From contig JAYKKI010000063.1 in NCBI GenBank assembly GCA_039881145.1, positions 12,040,001 to 12,104,000 on the forward strand: a DNA stretch of 64,000 nucleotides, in the 5' to 3' direction. This DNA is from Druceiella hillmani (taxonomy: Eukaryota; Arthropoda; Insecta; Lepidoptera; Hepialidae). Positions 49,101-60,334 of this stretch are shown in pieces. Both the position numbers and the translations under genes were made by a program. Positions within the stretch are counted from its first letter, which is position 1. Every line of letters begins with the position of its first letter. The notes under the pieces were generated by a model, which was given only the letters and a program-made list of their open reading frames with translations, was not told the DNA's origin and did not search any database.

Positions 49101-50140
49101 ACTAATTTGTGATTAGAGCTTTTACGATTCCGTAGACTCTTGCAGTGTGCAATCTCAGAGTGTTAAGATAGATTCATTTACATTTAGCATAATATACCTA
49201 TTTCGGCGATATTGGCTTTGAGAAACTCCCGCACTTTCTGGAGGCTATTTTTCTTTAAGGGATGAAACTTGACAAAATATTTTCGAATGGACTAAATTTA
49301 AATAAATATGCCTTATAAAATGTCACTTGTGCATCGTAATAATGAACTATAAGACAATATAGACATTGTTTATAACATTGTTTTCGTCTACGTACTGGAA
49401 AAAACACGCACTTGGTATAAGATATTTCCCTACGCCTTACTTATTCAAATGGAAAAAGTGTATCGGTGTGAAAATTTCGCGGATTAATTAAAATTTCTTC
49501 TATCTCATAAGGCGTAAATAGGTTTGCCATCCAGTATGATGCCACACAATAAAATTGCTAATTAGGTTTACTATAATTTAAGGTATCAACTGTAAGTCAA
49601 ATAGATGGCGCCGTGTGATTTTGCTAGACTTGTGCCATTCAATTCAATAAATGTTTAGTCGGAAATGTTCGGTATCATCATAGATCCTAAGAAATGTTTT
49701 CACAAATCAAGGGTCACTATTTAAAGAAATATTTTTTTGTAAATTAAATGCAAAATATTTCTTCCTTGTATGCTGTTTCGCATTAGACACTAAATTATAT
49801 TTTAATTATTAATCATAAGAACCGTGTGGCTTACATCTTTGAAAACCTAAACATTTTTCTAAACATTTTTCTTACATTTTTCTTAGGGCAGGAGTTTGCC
49901 CTCGCGCAAACACAATATTTTTGTAATAATGCAATTTAGAAACAACCAAATAATACAGAATGTTTCATAACTTTTTCTCATTCTCTTGAAAAGTTATTGT
50001 TAGGTATCCTAGGTACCAGAGTACTATTTAATTATGCCGAATGAACACTAATACGTTACACTTCAATTTGTTACCTTTTTTCATGAGAAAGTGTTTTATA
50101 TTAATAATCGTATGTGAATAAAAAAATAAACAACAAACAT
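46110..50140 (+). repeat. Large inverted duplication, left arm
   Basis: Reads collinearly with the reverse complement of about 52.9-58.5 kb. Block pairs (left against right) are 46180-46480 with 58210-58500, 46480-46600 with 58100-58215, 46600-46880 with 57850-58100, 46900-47350 with 57310-57790, 47400-47500 with 57190-57300, 47640-47860 with 56570-56790, 48390-48450 with 56110-56190, 48500-48990 with 54340-54790, 49095-49330 with 53850-54090, 49380-49570 with 53540-53760, and 49736-50045 with 53030-53390. One block, 49752-49784, matches over about 33 bases without a difference ('atgcaaaatatttcttcctt' and onward). Elsewhere roughly three quarters of bases match by eye. No gene is supported in this arm. 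Confidence 0.88.
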
Positions 50141-50482
50141 TAAATTTTTTAACCTGACTTCGCTTTGCGCAGGTATCTTATTATTGGGGCCGAATTTTTA
50201 TCTAGTTTCAATATTTGAATCTCTAAGTAACTTATATATTAACCTTTAATTTTACACTGAATCATTATAAAAACCCAAAATAAGAACTAGTACTTATGCT
50301 CAGAAGACTCTTTTAAATAAATACTTTCGTTTAAGGTGCCAAAAAAATACACCTATGAAACAACGCAATACTCGCACGTGCAAACTTAATATAAGCCTAT
50401 TGGCGCGCAAACAACGCTTACCTCTGATCACAGCGTTAGTCACACACTCCGCACCCGGTTAACAGTGCGGTGCGCAGGTTTG

Positions 50483-50552
50483 ACTCGACAATATTATTAC
50501 ACACATGGGATAATGGATAACAAATTCCATATATGTAATAATATTGTCGAGT
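50483..50552. repeat. 26-bp inverted repeat with 18-nt loop
   Basis: The arm actcgacaatattattaca plus 'cacatgg' is mirrored with two mismatches. A direct copy of 'aataatattgtc' follows immediately. Confidence 0.88.
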
Positions 50553-51953
50553 AATAATATTGTCAAATGTTTCCCTTGAAAAATTTTATGATATATTAGC
50601 AAGTTTGCTAAAAATAACTTCATAAACAATAGAATGGAGCTATTGAGCATTAAAAAGATATCGCTGCGTTTGCACAGAGTCTGCTACAAGATGATTTGCA
50701 AAAGGACATTTTAGAGTTTGGTTTAATAATTACTTCCAATTTTGCCTATTTAGTTTTAATATATTTCTCATCTTGACTTTCATTGATAAGCGATAATTTT
50801 TTTAAGTAAACTATTTGTTGAATACATGAATACAAAATTAAACATAAAACCATGAAGATATGTAGTATACAAATTTATGAATATGTTACATGCGTTAAAA
50901 CTAATTTGGAAATATAACACAACCTTTCCATAATACCTAAAATAATGAAAAAAAAAATTTACATTAATTTATACCCAGTAGTAACTACAATTTTTAAAAA
51001 ATCTTATATAAATCTTTTGTCATGACCTAATATGATATGAAACACCTCCCTCATGAAATCTTGGCCTTTTATTTATGCTGAATATAAAAAGCTAGTGACT
51101 AAATTTCTTCATCTCAACTTGAATGTTTTTCTAAAACTTTTCTGGATAGTTTGATATATGTACGTTCAGAAATTCAATCAGCTTTCATATATTAGTACAT
51201 TACATTCACGGCTGTGAAAGATTTTGGAGGAATTTTGGTAGACTCGTTATTATACTATTGGAAATAGGAATATGTACAGGGAATTTTATGAAAAATACCA
51301 TGATATGGGCTATGTAATATGAACCCATTTCGATTAATAAATATTTCGTTTTGATCGCAAATATTTTTTTTGTTTACTTAATATAACATTTTACTTGTCT
51401 GTATTACGTTAATGATTTCGTATGTTTATAAGATTCTGTAATGGGCACTGTGTATAAGCGAGAGGTCAATAACATTTTTTATGTAGGTTATAAGCAGCGG
51501 AATAATTTGTACATTTGTTTTGATTAAATAGTACAGGTTATATAAAGTCGAAAAAATCTGTTAAAATAAATGGCTATTAGAAAGAGAAAGCAAATAATAA
51601 ATGGTTTCAGCAAGGGTTGAAATTTGATGTCCAAATACCAATGTAATTTTTTATTACTCATCTAGGTTAAAGTAATACAAAAATATACGGTCTTTTTTAA
51701 GTACAATTTTTAAACTAAGGGAAGTTTTTTTACACAATTCCCTTCTGAAACACATTTTTCTTATGTTGGTTTATCTCATCCACCAATTTTATCTCTAAAT
51801 TTTTAATTACTTTATGAATCATATCGTAGTATGTTGTTTTGTGTCTTACGGCCAATGAATTTTTTGACTAAAATAATGTATTTTATTTGGAAGATATGGG
51901 TTCTTCGTAAAATTTATTATGTCATAGTTATAGCCAATTTTTTTAAAAATCTG

Positions 51954-51958
<5 letters not shown>

Positions 51959-52008
<50 letters not shown>

Positions 52009-52014
52009 TATATG
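51959..52014. repeat. (AT)n microsatellite
   Basis: AT tract of about 50 bp. The frames on both strands across it are artefacts of the repeat. Confidence 0.97.
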
Positions 52015-52827
52015 TAAATTTTGTGTGAATTATTTAAGGGTTTCTGTATAATTTTATAAACAAGTGTTTTAAATTTCGATATCAAGGTGATTTCTATTGC
52101 CATAAGTGTCCGTTCATTATTTCTATTAGTTTTTTATTGTTACAAACTAACATGAGTTCATTCGTGGGTGCGCTAGGTTTTTCTTGATCTGAAATCCCTA
52201 TGTGTTCTCGAGTAGTCTAATGAAATCTTTCGATAGAGCAATTCGACTGCGTATTATTGACGCTAGTGTAGTGAAGATTAATTTTTTATACCTGTTTCAA
52301 ATTTGATAGGTAAATTTTGAAATTTCCTTCCCTGTTCGGCTGGTTTAAAATATATTTACTGCTCGCCCACCCAGTGACGATTTCAAAGTTTTATTATTCA
52401 CCAAATAATATTATCTTCATTATGAATTACCTACTTATGCCACCAAAGTTCAATAATATTTATACCATAAATATTTGTTTAAACAAATACCCTTATTCAT
52501 CTCTCTTTTAATTCACATTGTTCAATAAGTCAAATCATTTGTTTTGTCATCTAATTATTCAATTTATTATTGACACTATCGAGAAAAAATGTTCAAGTTA
52601 TGGTTGCAAATAGATTTTTTTAAAAAGTTTATGTTGTAAGCACATTGATACTTGAATAAATAGAAAAAAAAACACTGAAAAAAAAATAATAATGTTAGTA
52701 TATTTTTCTTTCTATGTATTTTCCCGTTTGTCTGTTTACTACACCAGCATGGAAAAAATTATAAGATGAATTTTTTTTTAAATGATCTGGGGTTTATAAC
52801 AAAATATAGTCTTCCTTTTGTCCCAAT

Positions 52828-52829
<2 letters not shown>

Positions 52830-52880
<51 letters not shown>

Positions 52881-52890
52881 GTATATATAA
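52830..52890. repeat. (AT)n microsatellite
   Basis: AT tract of about 46 bp followed by 'tttatgtatatataat'. It lies at the inner end of the right arm. Confidence 0.97.
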
Positions 52891-54137
52891 TAGGAAATAT
52901 TACATAGATTCAAGTTGACATGAAGATAAGGTATATGTTACTGTTATCATCATCAAGGGTAATTTAGAGATGCGGAAATTGAAAATGGATAAAAACTCCT
53001 CCGCATTAAAAAAAATTTAAAAGAGCAAAGTCTTATTCAAGTTCATTTCAGCATAAACAGATAGAACTCTGGTATCTGACAATAAGTTACTAACTAAATG
53101 AGAAATAATTTTTAAAAATTCTGTATTGTTTCTTTCTTTTAAAACAGTAGTATTACAAAAACATTATGGTTGCCTGAAGGTAAGGATTTACCAAATAAGA
53201 AAAATTTATATTTTTCCAATAATTTTAACCGTATTATTTTCATGATTAAAAAAGAGATAATTTCACGATAGCAATGAATGATACGATAAAGCAAAGGAAA
53301 ATTCTGATCGTTTATACTGTTAATTGGGTAAAATATATACGAAACAGCATACAAGGAAGAAATATTTTGCATTCAAGTTTTCAAAAAATTGTTTTTTAAT
53401 TCGATGCCTTTGATTTATGGAAACTTTCTCTTCGAACTGATGAAGATACCTAACATTTTTGACTAAAGATTTATTTGATTTAATGACGTATTTCTAGCAA
53501 AATAACACAGAGCCACATAGTTGATTTGTAGGTGAAACTTAATTAGCAGTCGATATTACTGTATGGCATCACACTAGCTGGCGTATATATCTACTCTCTA
53601 CGAGATAAAGAATTAATAATGAGTCAGCAATATTTTGCATGGAGATGCTTTTTATGATCGAATAAGTAAGGAGTAGATTCTAGAAGTCCTTTATATCAAG
53701 TGCGTCTTTTTTCTAGAAAATGGAGCAAAACAAAGTTCTAAAGAACATTTACATTATTTGTGTGTGAAGGTTCTATTTAACGATAAATGATGATGAAGAT
53801 GAAGTTATTAATGTACTTTTTTCGAAGGTACATTTATATAAATTTCAACTGCTGTCATTTTGAAGCTATTGTACAAAATTAGTCCATTTACAACTTTTTT
53901 GCAAGTTTCGTCGCATAAAAAATGTAGTCTCAAGAGTGTGCGCAAGTTTCCTAAAGCCAATTGCTTTGGAATAGGTATAATTACAAGTTGATATGTAAAA
54001 TTCATCGTCTTCATCACTTTGAGATCACATACCATAAGAATCTCCTCGATCAAGAAACCACTAATCGCAAATCAGTAATTGGTTAAATACGTGTACCTAA
54101 ACATCAATTCTATAAATGTGTCGTGTTCTGATACGTT

Positions 54138-54139
<2 letters not shown>

Positions 54140-54196
<57 letters not shown>

Positions 54197-54220
54197 TGTA
54201 TATATACATATATATGTATA

Positions 54221-54279
<59 letters not shown>

Positions 54280-54281
54280 GT
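54140..54281. repeat. Long (AT)n microsatellite with internal tacata interruptions
   Basis: Two long AT tracts are separated by 'gtatatacatatatatgtat' and similar. The left arm has only 'atatatcgctatatttacat' at the matching place (about 48998-49025), so the tract expanded in this arm. Confidence 0.97.
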
Positions 54282-55235
54282 ACCTCTCTACGTACTTGTC
54301 TGTCAGTATAGCCATATATGAGTACTGTGAATCCGTGCAAGCGCAATTTTTTCCCACATCACGCTCTCCTCATCTCGTGTTTGATCCACTAGATCGATGC
54401 TGTACGTCAGATTACGCTCGCTGTCATACTTTGCGTCGCTCATTATCCGTTTCCTAATAATAACGGTAATCAATAACAGCCGCAATGCAATATTGTGTCC
54501 TATGCCTTAACGGTTATGTGGAACTATAAGCAGAGTAGGGAGGAAAATTACGAGGAAACCTGATGTATGGGGGGACATGACAGAAAAATATTGCGAACAA
54601 GCTCGTATAATTAGTGTCATGCTATTTTATTTTGGCTGGTGACATTCTTTTTTGGAGTTATATTTGGTGTAATTTTTTATGGAAATTTGAAAGAGAAACT
54701 TATTAGGGAATGTTTTTTCTAGTTAAGCTAAAATTTTGGCTTATATTTGTGCAATTAGTTTCGACTATTGGAAAGTACGAGATTTGCAAATACATTTTTT
54801 TTTTTTTTTCTAAAACATTTTAATACAAAATTCATAATTTACGTCAAGCTTTGAATAAAATTTATTTTAATGATAATTTTCAAAATGTTCTTTCATTTCA
54901 TGTAAGAAAAATATCGACCCATAATTGAGGATATAATTTAAAAGTACAATATTTTCGTGGATGCTATTTTTGGAATTTAGTGCTAAAACTTTGAATTACT
55001 CTGTTTGAGGGGCATTCCACATAATCGTACTATACTAACCGTACAGTTTCGTACTTTTAACTTTTGTAGCATAGTAAGTTCATTAGATAAATAAACAAGC
55101 AACTCAATAGATTCAGTCCAATTTTCCAGCAAAAAATATATTCAAACAAAAAAAATTTATAGGAAATTATCAAGGCACAAATCCGTCCTGATAATCTGAT
55201 CGGAGTAAAATGTTAATTCCAATATTACAGGGTGA

Positions 55236-55570
55236 TCAGTTGATAAATTGCCTGAACCAGGATTTCCGACATTGCAATGCAATCAGTAAATTAATAGCTT
55301 AAACGCAAATTTTATAGGTCACAATGCAATCAATATATAAGCCCCTAAAGCAAAATCTCCGATGTTAGAATGCAACCAGTCGATAAATTGCCTGAACCCG
55401 AATATCTCATAAAACAATATCCTCAGTAAATAAATCACCTAAAGATCTTATCTTCTGATTTAATTTCTAATCTAATCTTCTGATAGTACAACGAGATTAG
55501 TAAATAAATCGCTTGAACCGTAATTTTCGACGTTAAAAGCCTATTAGTAAATAATTCACTTACATCAAAG
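55236..55570 (+). repeat. Decayed 47-bp tandem repeat, about 7 copies
   Basis: Units begin 'tcagttgataaattgcctga' (55236), 'tcagtaaattaatagcttaa' (55283), 'tcaatatataagcccctaaa' (55330), 'cagtcgataaattgcctgaa' (55377), 'tcagtaaataaatcaccta' (about 55424), 'ttagtaaataaatcgcttga' (about 55497) and 'ttagtaaataattcactta' (about 55544). The first three are exactly 47 bp apart. Each ends near 'ccgacattgcaatgcaa'. One unit carries an extra stretch with 'taatcttctgat' duplicated. The array sits in an insertion absent from the left arm. Confidence 0.85.
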
Positions 55571-58500
55571 AACAATTTTACCACCCACATAAACAGTCCG
55601 ATCGACCAAGAACAACCTCATTCATTTAATGTTAGTAGGCAGTGTGTTTTCATTTTGTTGATTTGTTTTATGTCTTGCATATACACATATGTATGAAATA
55701 CTCCTCTAATATTGTTTTTATGTCTTCGTGATTCACCCGTATTCTTTCATCTCCCCTCCTCTTGTCATGTTAGGGACCTGACAAGAGGTTTAGCAATCAG
55801 TAATGAAAAACTTATCGTATACCATTTACGCAATAGTCTATAATTTTTAAACAAATTCTTTCAGTCATTATGGTATGCTTTTTATTATGATTATGAAGAT
55901 GACAAGAAGTAGGTAAGAAAATAACATATTTTTTGAAAATTTGCTCAATAGTGAACCGTTGAATAAATTTTAAATTTTCATTCAAGTAGTTTTCATTTTC
56001 TAATAAATTCATCAACCCTTTTTTCATAAATGTCACAGGAGACACATAATTTCAAAAAGATTAATTAAGTTTATATATGGAAAAAATTATCTAATTGTTC
56101 CATTTAGATAGTTCAAAACGTTTGGCACGTTAAAAATATTTAAATCTTTGTCAAAAAACCCCTTTTACCGTCGTTTATTGGAAAGAAAATAAATATCTTA
56201 AACTGAATTCAACCTACACGCCCAATGTACTGTCGTTTCATTTTGATAAATATTTTATTGAAAAACGGTACATATGAGTCGATATTTTAGTAAATTCGTT
56301 AATGAAAATCTAGCTAATTGCTTAATATTTATTTTTTCTCGGATAGCGTAGATAGGACAAAATTTAAATTAGGTGCATAAATATGCTCGTACAACAAAAT
56401 TAACCGCTGATAAAATTGTTATTAGAAAATTTAGCAGAAATTATATCTCATTATAATATTTTCCTTAATAATATTATTTGCTAAATTTTAAAAGCGATAC
56501 GTAAAAAGTTGTAGTTTTTCTTTAGTTTCAAAATATTACCATAGTTTCCTTTGTTTATTTTTTATTTGTCAGTTTTTTGTCTTCATTCGTTATACAACAA
56601 ATAAACATTTCTTTACAGAACATGAGAAAAGTCCCTTATACCATGCACTTCTTTTTATTTTATTATATATGATAAGCATTTTAAGAAATAAAAAAATATT
56701 TAAGGCTTCATCCCTATATCATCAGTGTGGGCATATGCACGTGCGGGTGTTTACGAGCGTGGTGTGTGAGTGTATTTAGGATAGGTGGTATCTACATGTA
56801 TTAACTGAATAACTCGTCTTTATAATCATGAAGAGTAAAATAATCATTTCAAACGGAAATCGCAAAAATAATTTTCTCGTTTGCCAAAACTGCAGTGAAT
56901 CAAGGAATCGATATAATTTCGTTATGTTCGTTCATCCTTCTGTCACAATCTTATAGTTTCTACAGTGTTTGTCCCATGTACATGATGCGGACTCTGTATG
57001 TGGAGATTTTAATTAGCATGTAGCAAGATACTTCTTTTATTTTATCGTCCCAATCTCTCACGTACATATTAAGCGTAATGGTAGAGTCTTTTTCACGTAG
57101 TGTGAATATTTTTGATTGAAAGTAACTTTAAAATAAAATTGAGATTTCAATAAATTTTTTTATTTTCAAATTATGTTTCTCCATTATTAAGCTTCGAAAT
57201 AAAATGCAGTTCAAATTATTTCTTTTAATTTGCATTAATAATTTCCAAAGATATAGACATCTACGGAGCGCTACTTTACGCGTTTTCGAAAGAGTATTTT
57301 TTTTCACTAGTATTTTTTATGAATTACAAAATTACGCAAATCAAGATGGATGAAAATTATGAGATCAATTATAAAAAATAGTACTCTCATTGTCCATGTT
57401 TGGTTAAGGAAAAGTCAAGTCAAATTACTTAAACAATAAATCGTAACATTTTCTATACCTAATTGTTTATAGTATCCTTACAAGCTGGTCCCTCTCATTA
57501 TTCTTATAATTATTATTGAAACTCCTAGGACAAATTATATATTATAGTTGAAGGTATCAATTTAATTACTGCTCTAACAATTGGTTATCTAAACGTTTAT
57601 CTAACAAAATTATTAATAGAATTTCAAAACAAATAAATTGAACCATGTCATTCCTGTGTTCTTTATTTCAACTTTTATATTACAACTATGCTATTATCTT
57701 ACATATACTGTATTGTGTCTATTTATTACAGCATGAAAGTTTCCCTAACAATAAGTCAACCACACCTTTAGTTAACTAGATTCTTAATAAAGAGTGTAAA
57801 ACAGTAAAATAAACTGACGCTCAGAAAAATTTTAAAAATGCACGGATTCAATTAAAACTATTTTTTCTAGAGTTTTATAAAACAAGTTATCAAATTTAAA
57901 TAATTTTCTCTGACAATTTTGTCAAGTTGCTAAGTAATGAAATTAGTACTTTATTTTACTTTAATAAAGCCATATTTGAAATATGTAAATACCAATCTAT
58001 CCCACACAATTTTCTATCGGAATATTCGGCGTAAAAACGACTTAATAATAGATTTGAATTCTTTTTTCGCAGAATAATTAGGACTGTTTTTATAAACAGT
58101 AGACACTTGAACAGTACTTACAAGTTGTTATCTTATAATATTATATCTGCGCTTGTAAAACCGTAAGATAACAGCCTAAAGGGATTCAAGATCCTTCAAC
58201 AAAAAGGCGAGAGTTTCTTAGTGCGGACAATTGTCCCTAAATATTCTAAATTTTTGTTTAGGAACGAAGTAATTTGTTGAACCTTAAAATATATTATCTT
58301 AAAATATATTAAAAGAAACTTTGAAATATTTAGAATTTAGATTAAATCGAGTTGGTAAAAAAAGAACAAGTTAACTCTCAATTTTTTAAAAATTATAGTA
58401 AAGCACAAGCATTTGCTTAAGTCAACTGAAATGTTGGTTTTTACCTAAACTTGAAAAAAAACTGGAAATGTCAGATTTTGTTTGGAATTTTCAATTTTTT

Positions 58501-58596
58501 GTACAAACTTGTTTTCATATCTTTCAATCTTCAAATATTCTCATAGATTTCTCATTTCCTTTCCTTTTTAAAATCTGGTAAAAAATTCGGTAAGTA

Positions 58597-58928
58597 TTGT
58601 TTTATGCATATAAACACTTTGATGAATTTAAAACAAAGTTGAAAACAAATTTAAAGCAAAAATGTATTTATTTTTCCTTTTTCTACGTCGCAACAAGACA
58701 ACGGAGAGACAATGGCCGGAAATTGAAATACTTTTTATCCTCAAAAATCTCATTATTTCAGGAAAATTCTTATTCAATACTATAGATAGAATAACGAAAC
58801 AACGTCACAGCGGAGCAACGGATCAAGATGATTTTTTAAAAACTACGAAAGAAGCTACAGAATCACTCTTTATAATCCTAATTTATAGGGAAATATTTTT
58901 TGTTTTCATTTTTACAAACATATTATAA
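58597..58928 (+). CDS. Unidentified open frame, possible exon
   Basis: An 88-codon frame (58662-58925) and an overlapping 62-codon frame (58597-58782) begin just outside the inverted duplication. The longer frame contains a hydrophilic stretch, RITKQRHSGATDQDDF then LKTTKEATESL, whose composition is less AT-driven than most frames in the window. A possible splice acceptor, 'ctcattatttcag', lies inside it at about 58762. I recognise no domain and no clear donor downstream. The 'cgtcgcaacaagacaacgga' and 'caacgtcacagcggagcaac' stretches raise local GC. It could equally be a chance frame or an old transposon fragment. Confidence 0.22.
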
Positions 58929-59203
58929 AATCACAAAAATAAAGACTTAACATTTAATTTTCCGTCATCATTCTGAATGATGTTGCACGTTTTAATTTCT
59001 CCTTTTAACTATGTAACTACAACCGCGCGAACTAAGTTGTATTTAGATGAAAACTAGTTAACGTGTATTAGTTATATAATTGACTTATATTACACCACAT
59101 AAGACACAATTATATGACAGATAAAATATATAAGCCACACCCACTAGACACATGAAAAAAGGATTTGTTTACTAATTTCTTAAAAACCCCAAACTCAACT
59201 TAC

Positions 59204-59252
59204 TTATTTTCCCAAAAGCGTTGGGCATGCGGAGTACCGTCAGAACAAATGG
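59204..59252 (-). CDS. Candidate 49-nt internal exon, product unknown
   Basis: On the minus strand a good acceptor, 'gtaacatattttacag', precedes a GC-richer stretch that ends at the donor aataa|gtaagt. Two of the three frames are open: one reads ICSDGTPHAQRFWEN, the other PFVLTVLRMPNAFGKI. The exon is bounded by AT-rich DNA on both sides. I recognise no protein family, and neither neighbouring exon nor a frame-compatible partner could be found. Acceptor and donor hexamers occur by chance in 64 kb, so this is only a candidate. Confidence 0.28.
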
Positions 59253-59852
59253 CTGTAAAATATGTTACAAATAATTGCGAATAAAACAGAAACACAAAAC
59301 AATTCGAATAAACATCACACAAATTAGTGATTATTAGGTCAAACAGCAAGCAAGCAATTTCATAATCCCATTCCTGAAGCGATCAATAGAGCAGAAACAA
59401 TCGTAAGACTGTGTTGAACAATGGGAGTAAACAGAAGACATATGAACGGTGCAGGATATTCGTAGGAGGATAATGTTATAGTTTAATCCGCTTCAGGCAG
59501 GTGAAATAAACTATGACTGTTGTCTCAATGACTGTCAAGGGCATAAAACTCTACTAAACTCAAAATCTAGTGTCGGAGTTGGAGGGATTATGTCCATTAT
59601 AATATAAAGTAAACATTTAGTGATTATACTCATACATTTTGTTGTACAAAACCAATTGAATTTGTTTATTATGTTTTCCAGCACGAGGTAATAAGTGATC
59701 AGATGACTGCATTTTAATTTAAAAAGTTGCGATACATTCGACGTCATGAAAATAGTGGAAAAGTTGTGTGACAAATCCAAATACCTAGTAAGCTTTCTGA
59801 AAACTTCAGTGATATGACTGTGAAATGTAAAATTTTACCTGTAACTACACAG

Positions 59853-59910
59853 AGATCCCGCAGTTATGAAACTCTTTCAGTCGAAGTTCCGTGCGGCTGA
59901 GGAGGATAAT
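59853..59910 (+). CDS. Candidate 58-nt exon, product unknown
   Basis: The acceptor 'acctgtaactacacag' is followed by 58 nt ending at the strong donor aat|gtaagt. One frame is fully open and reads DPAVMKLFQSKFRAAEEDN; the others contain stops. Local GC is about half, against about 30% around it. An alternative is a non-coding first exon starting at the insect initiator-like 'ttcagtcg' (59877). On the minus strand the same stretch also has splice-like ends ('cctcctcag' and 'cag|gtaaaa') but no open frame. The nearby minus-strand candidate at 59204-59252 cannot belong to the same transcript. Confidence 0.28.
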
Positions 59911-60179
59911 GTAAGTGGGAATATCTCATCATTAGAAAATTTAGCTTATTACTCAGAATACATTGGAACACTGAGTTGACATCACGATGGAACACCTATG
60001 GTAAGAAAACTTAATTAAACAGCCTAGACTAGACAAAGTTTTATGACGTATAAAATATACGCGTACCCTTTCACTCCAAATATAAATCATAGTTGCATGA
60101 TAACTACAATAAATACCAGATCCGAGTCTGTACGTGTAGAAAACGTAAGAAAATAAATCTGGAAAGTACGAGTAAAGCT

Positions 60180-60330
60180 CTTAATATCAAGATTCCGTTT
60201 TTTTCGTAATTTTAAATTCAATATTTTTCAGAAAGAGGAATGTTCCCATATGGTTTTTGTACATTTTTCAGTATAACTCTGACGATGGAGTGGAGAGAAA
60301 GGGTGGAGCCCTTTTGCTAATATTTTATTG
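60180..60330 (+). repeat. Dispersed repeat family X fragment
   Basis: Contains 'gtaattttaaattcaatatt' and 'tttcagaaagaggaatgttc', followed by 'cagtataactctgacgatgg'. It resembles the core at 130-180 and the minus-strand copy at 39900-40160. Confidence 0.55.
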
Positions 60331-60334
60331 GCTT

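Larger units (their letters stand above)
50145..52880. other. Spacer of the inverted duplication
   Basis: The two arms could not be aligned here. It holds a 'taacctgacttcgctttgcgcaggta' element-like end (50152), a 26-bp hairpin (50483-50552) and two AT microsatellites (51959-52014 and 52830-52890). No gene is supported. Confidence 0.6.
52900..58540 (-). repeat. Large inverted duplication, right arm
   Basis: Reverse-complement partner of 46110-50140 (block list given there). It is about 1.6 kb longer than the left arm. Most of the extra length lies at about 54800-56050, which contains the decayed 47-bp array, at about 56800-57160, and in the AT tract at 54140-54280. The frames at 53808-54053 and 54303-54485 on the minus strand fall inside the arm. 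The first is broken by stops in the left arm. The second stays open in both arms, but most differences change the amino acid, so neither is called a gene. Confidence 0.88.

Noticed and set aside
53808..54053. 81-codon minus-strand frame
   Set aside because: The left-arm counterpart at about 49130-49330 has several stops in the corresponding frame, and no domain is recognised.
54079..54357. Open frames of 78-86 codons on both strands rich in Y and I
   Set aside because: They are produced by the AT microsatellite, which reads as alternating Y and I in any frame.
54303..54485. 60-codon minus-strand frame with gene-like composition
   Set aside because: It lies in the inverted duplication. The matching frame in the left arm differs mainly by amino-acid changes and is bounded by stops, so current coding is unlikely.
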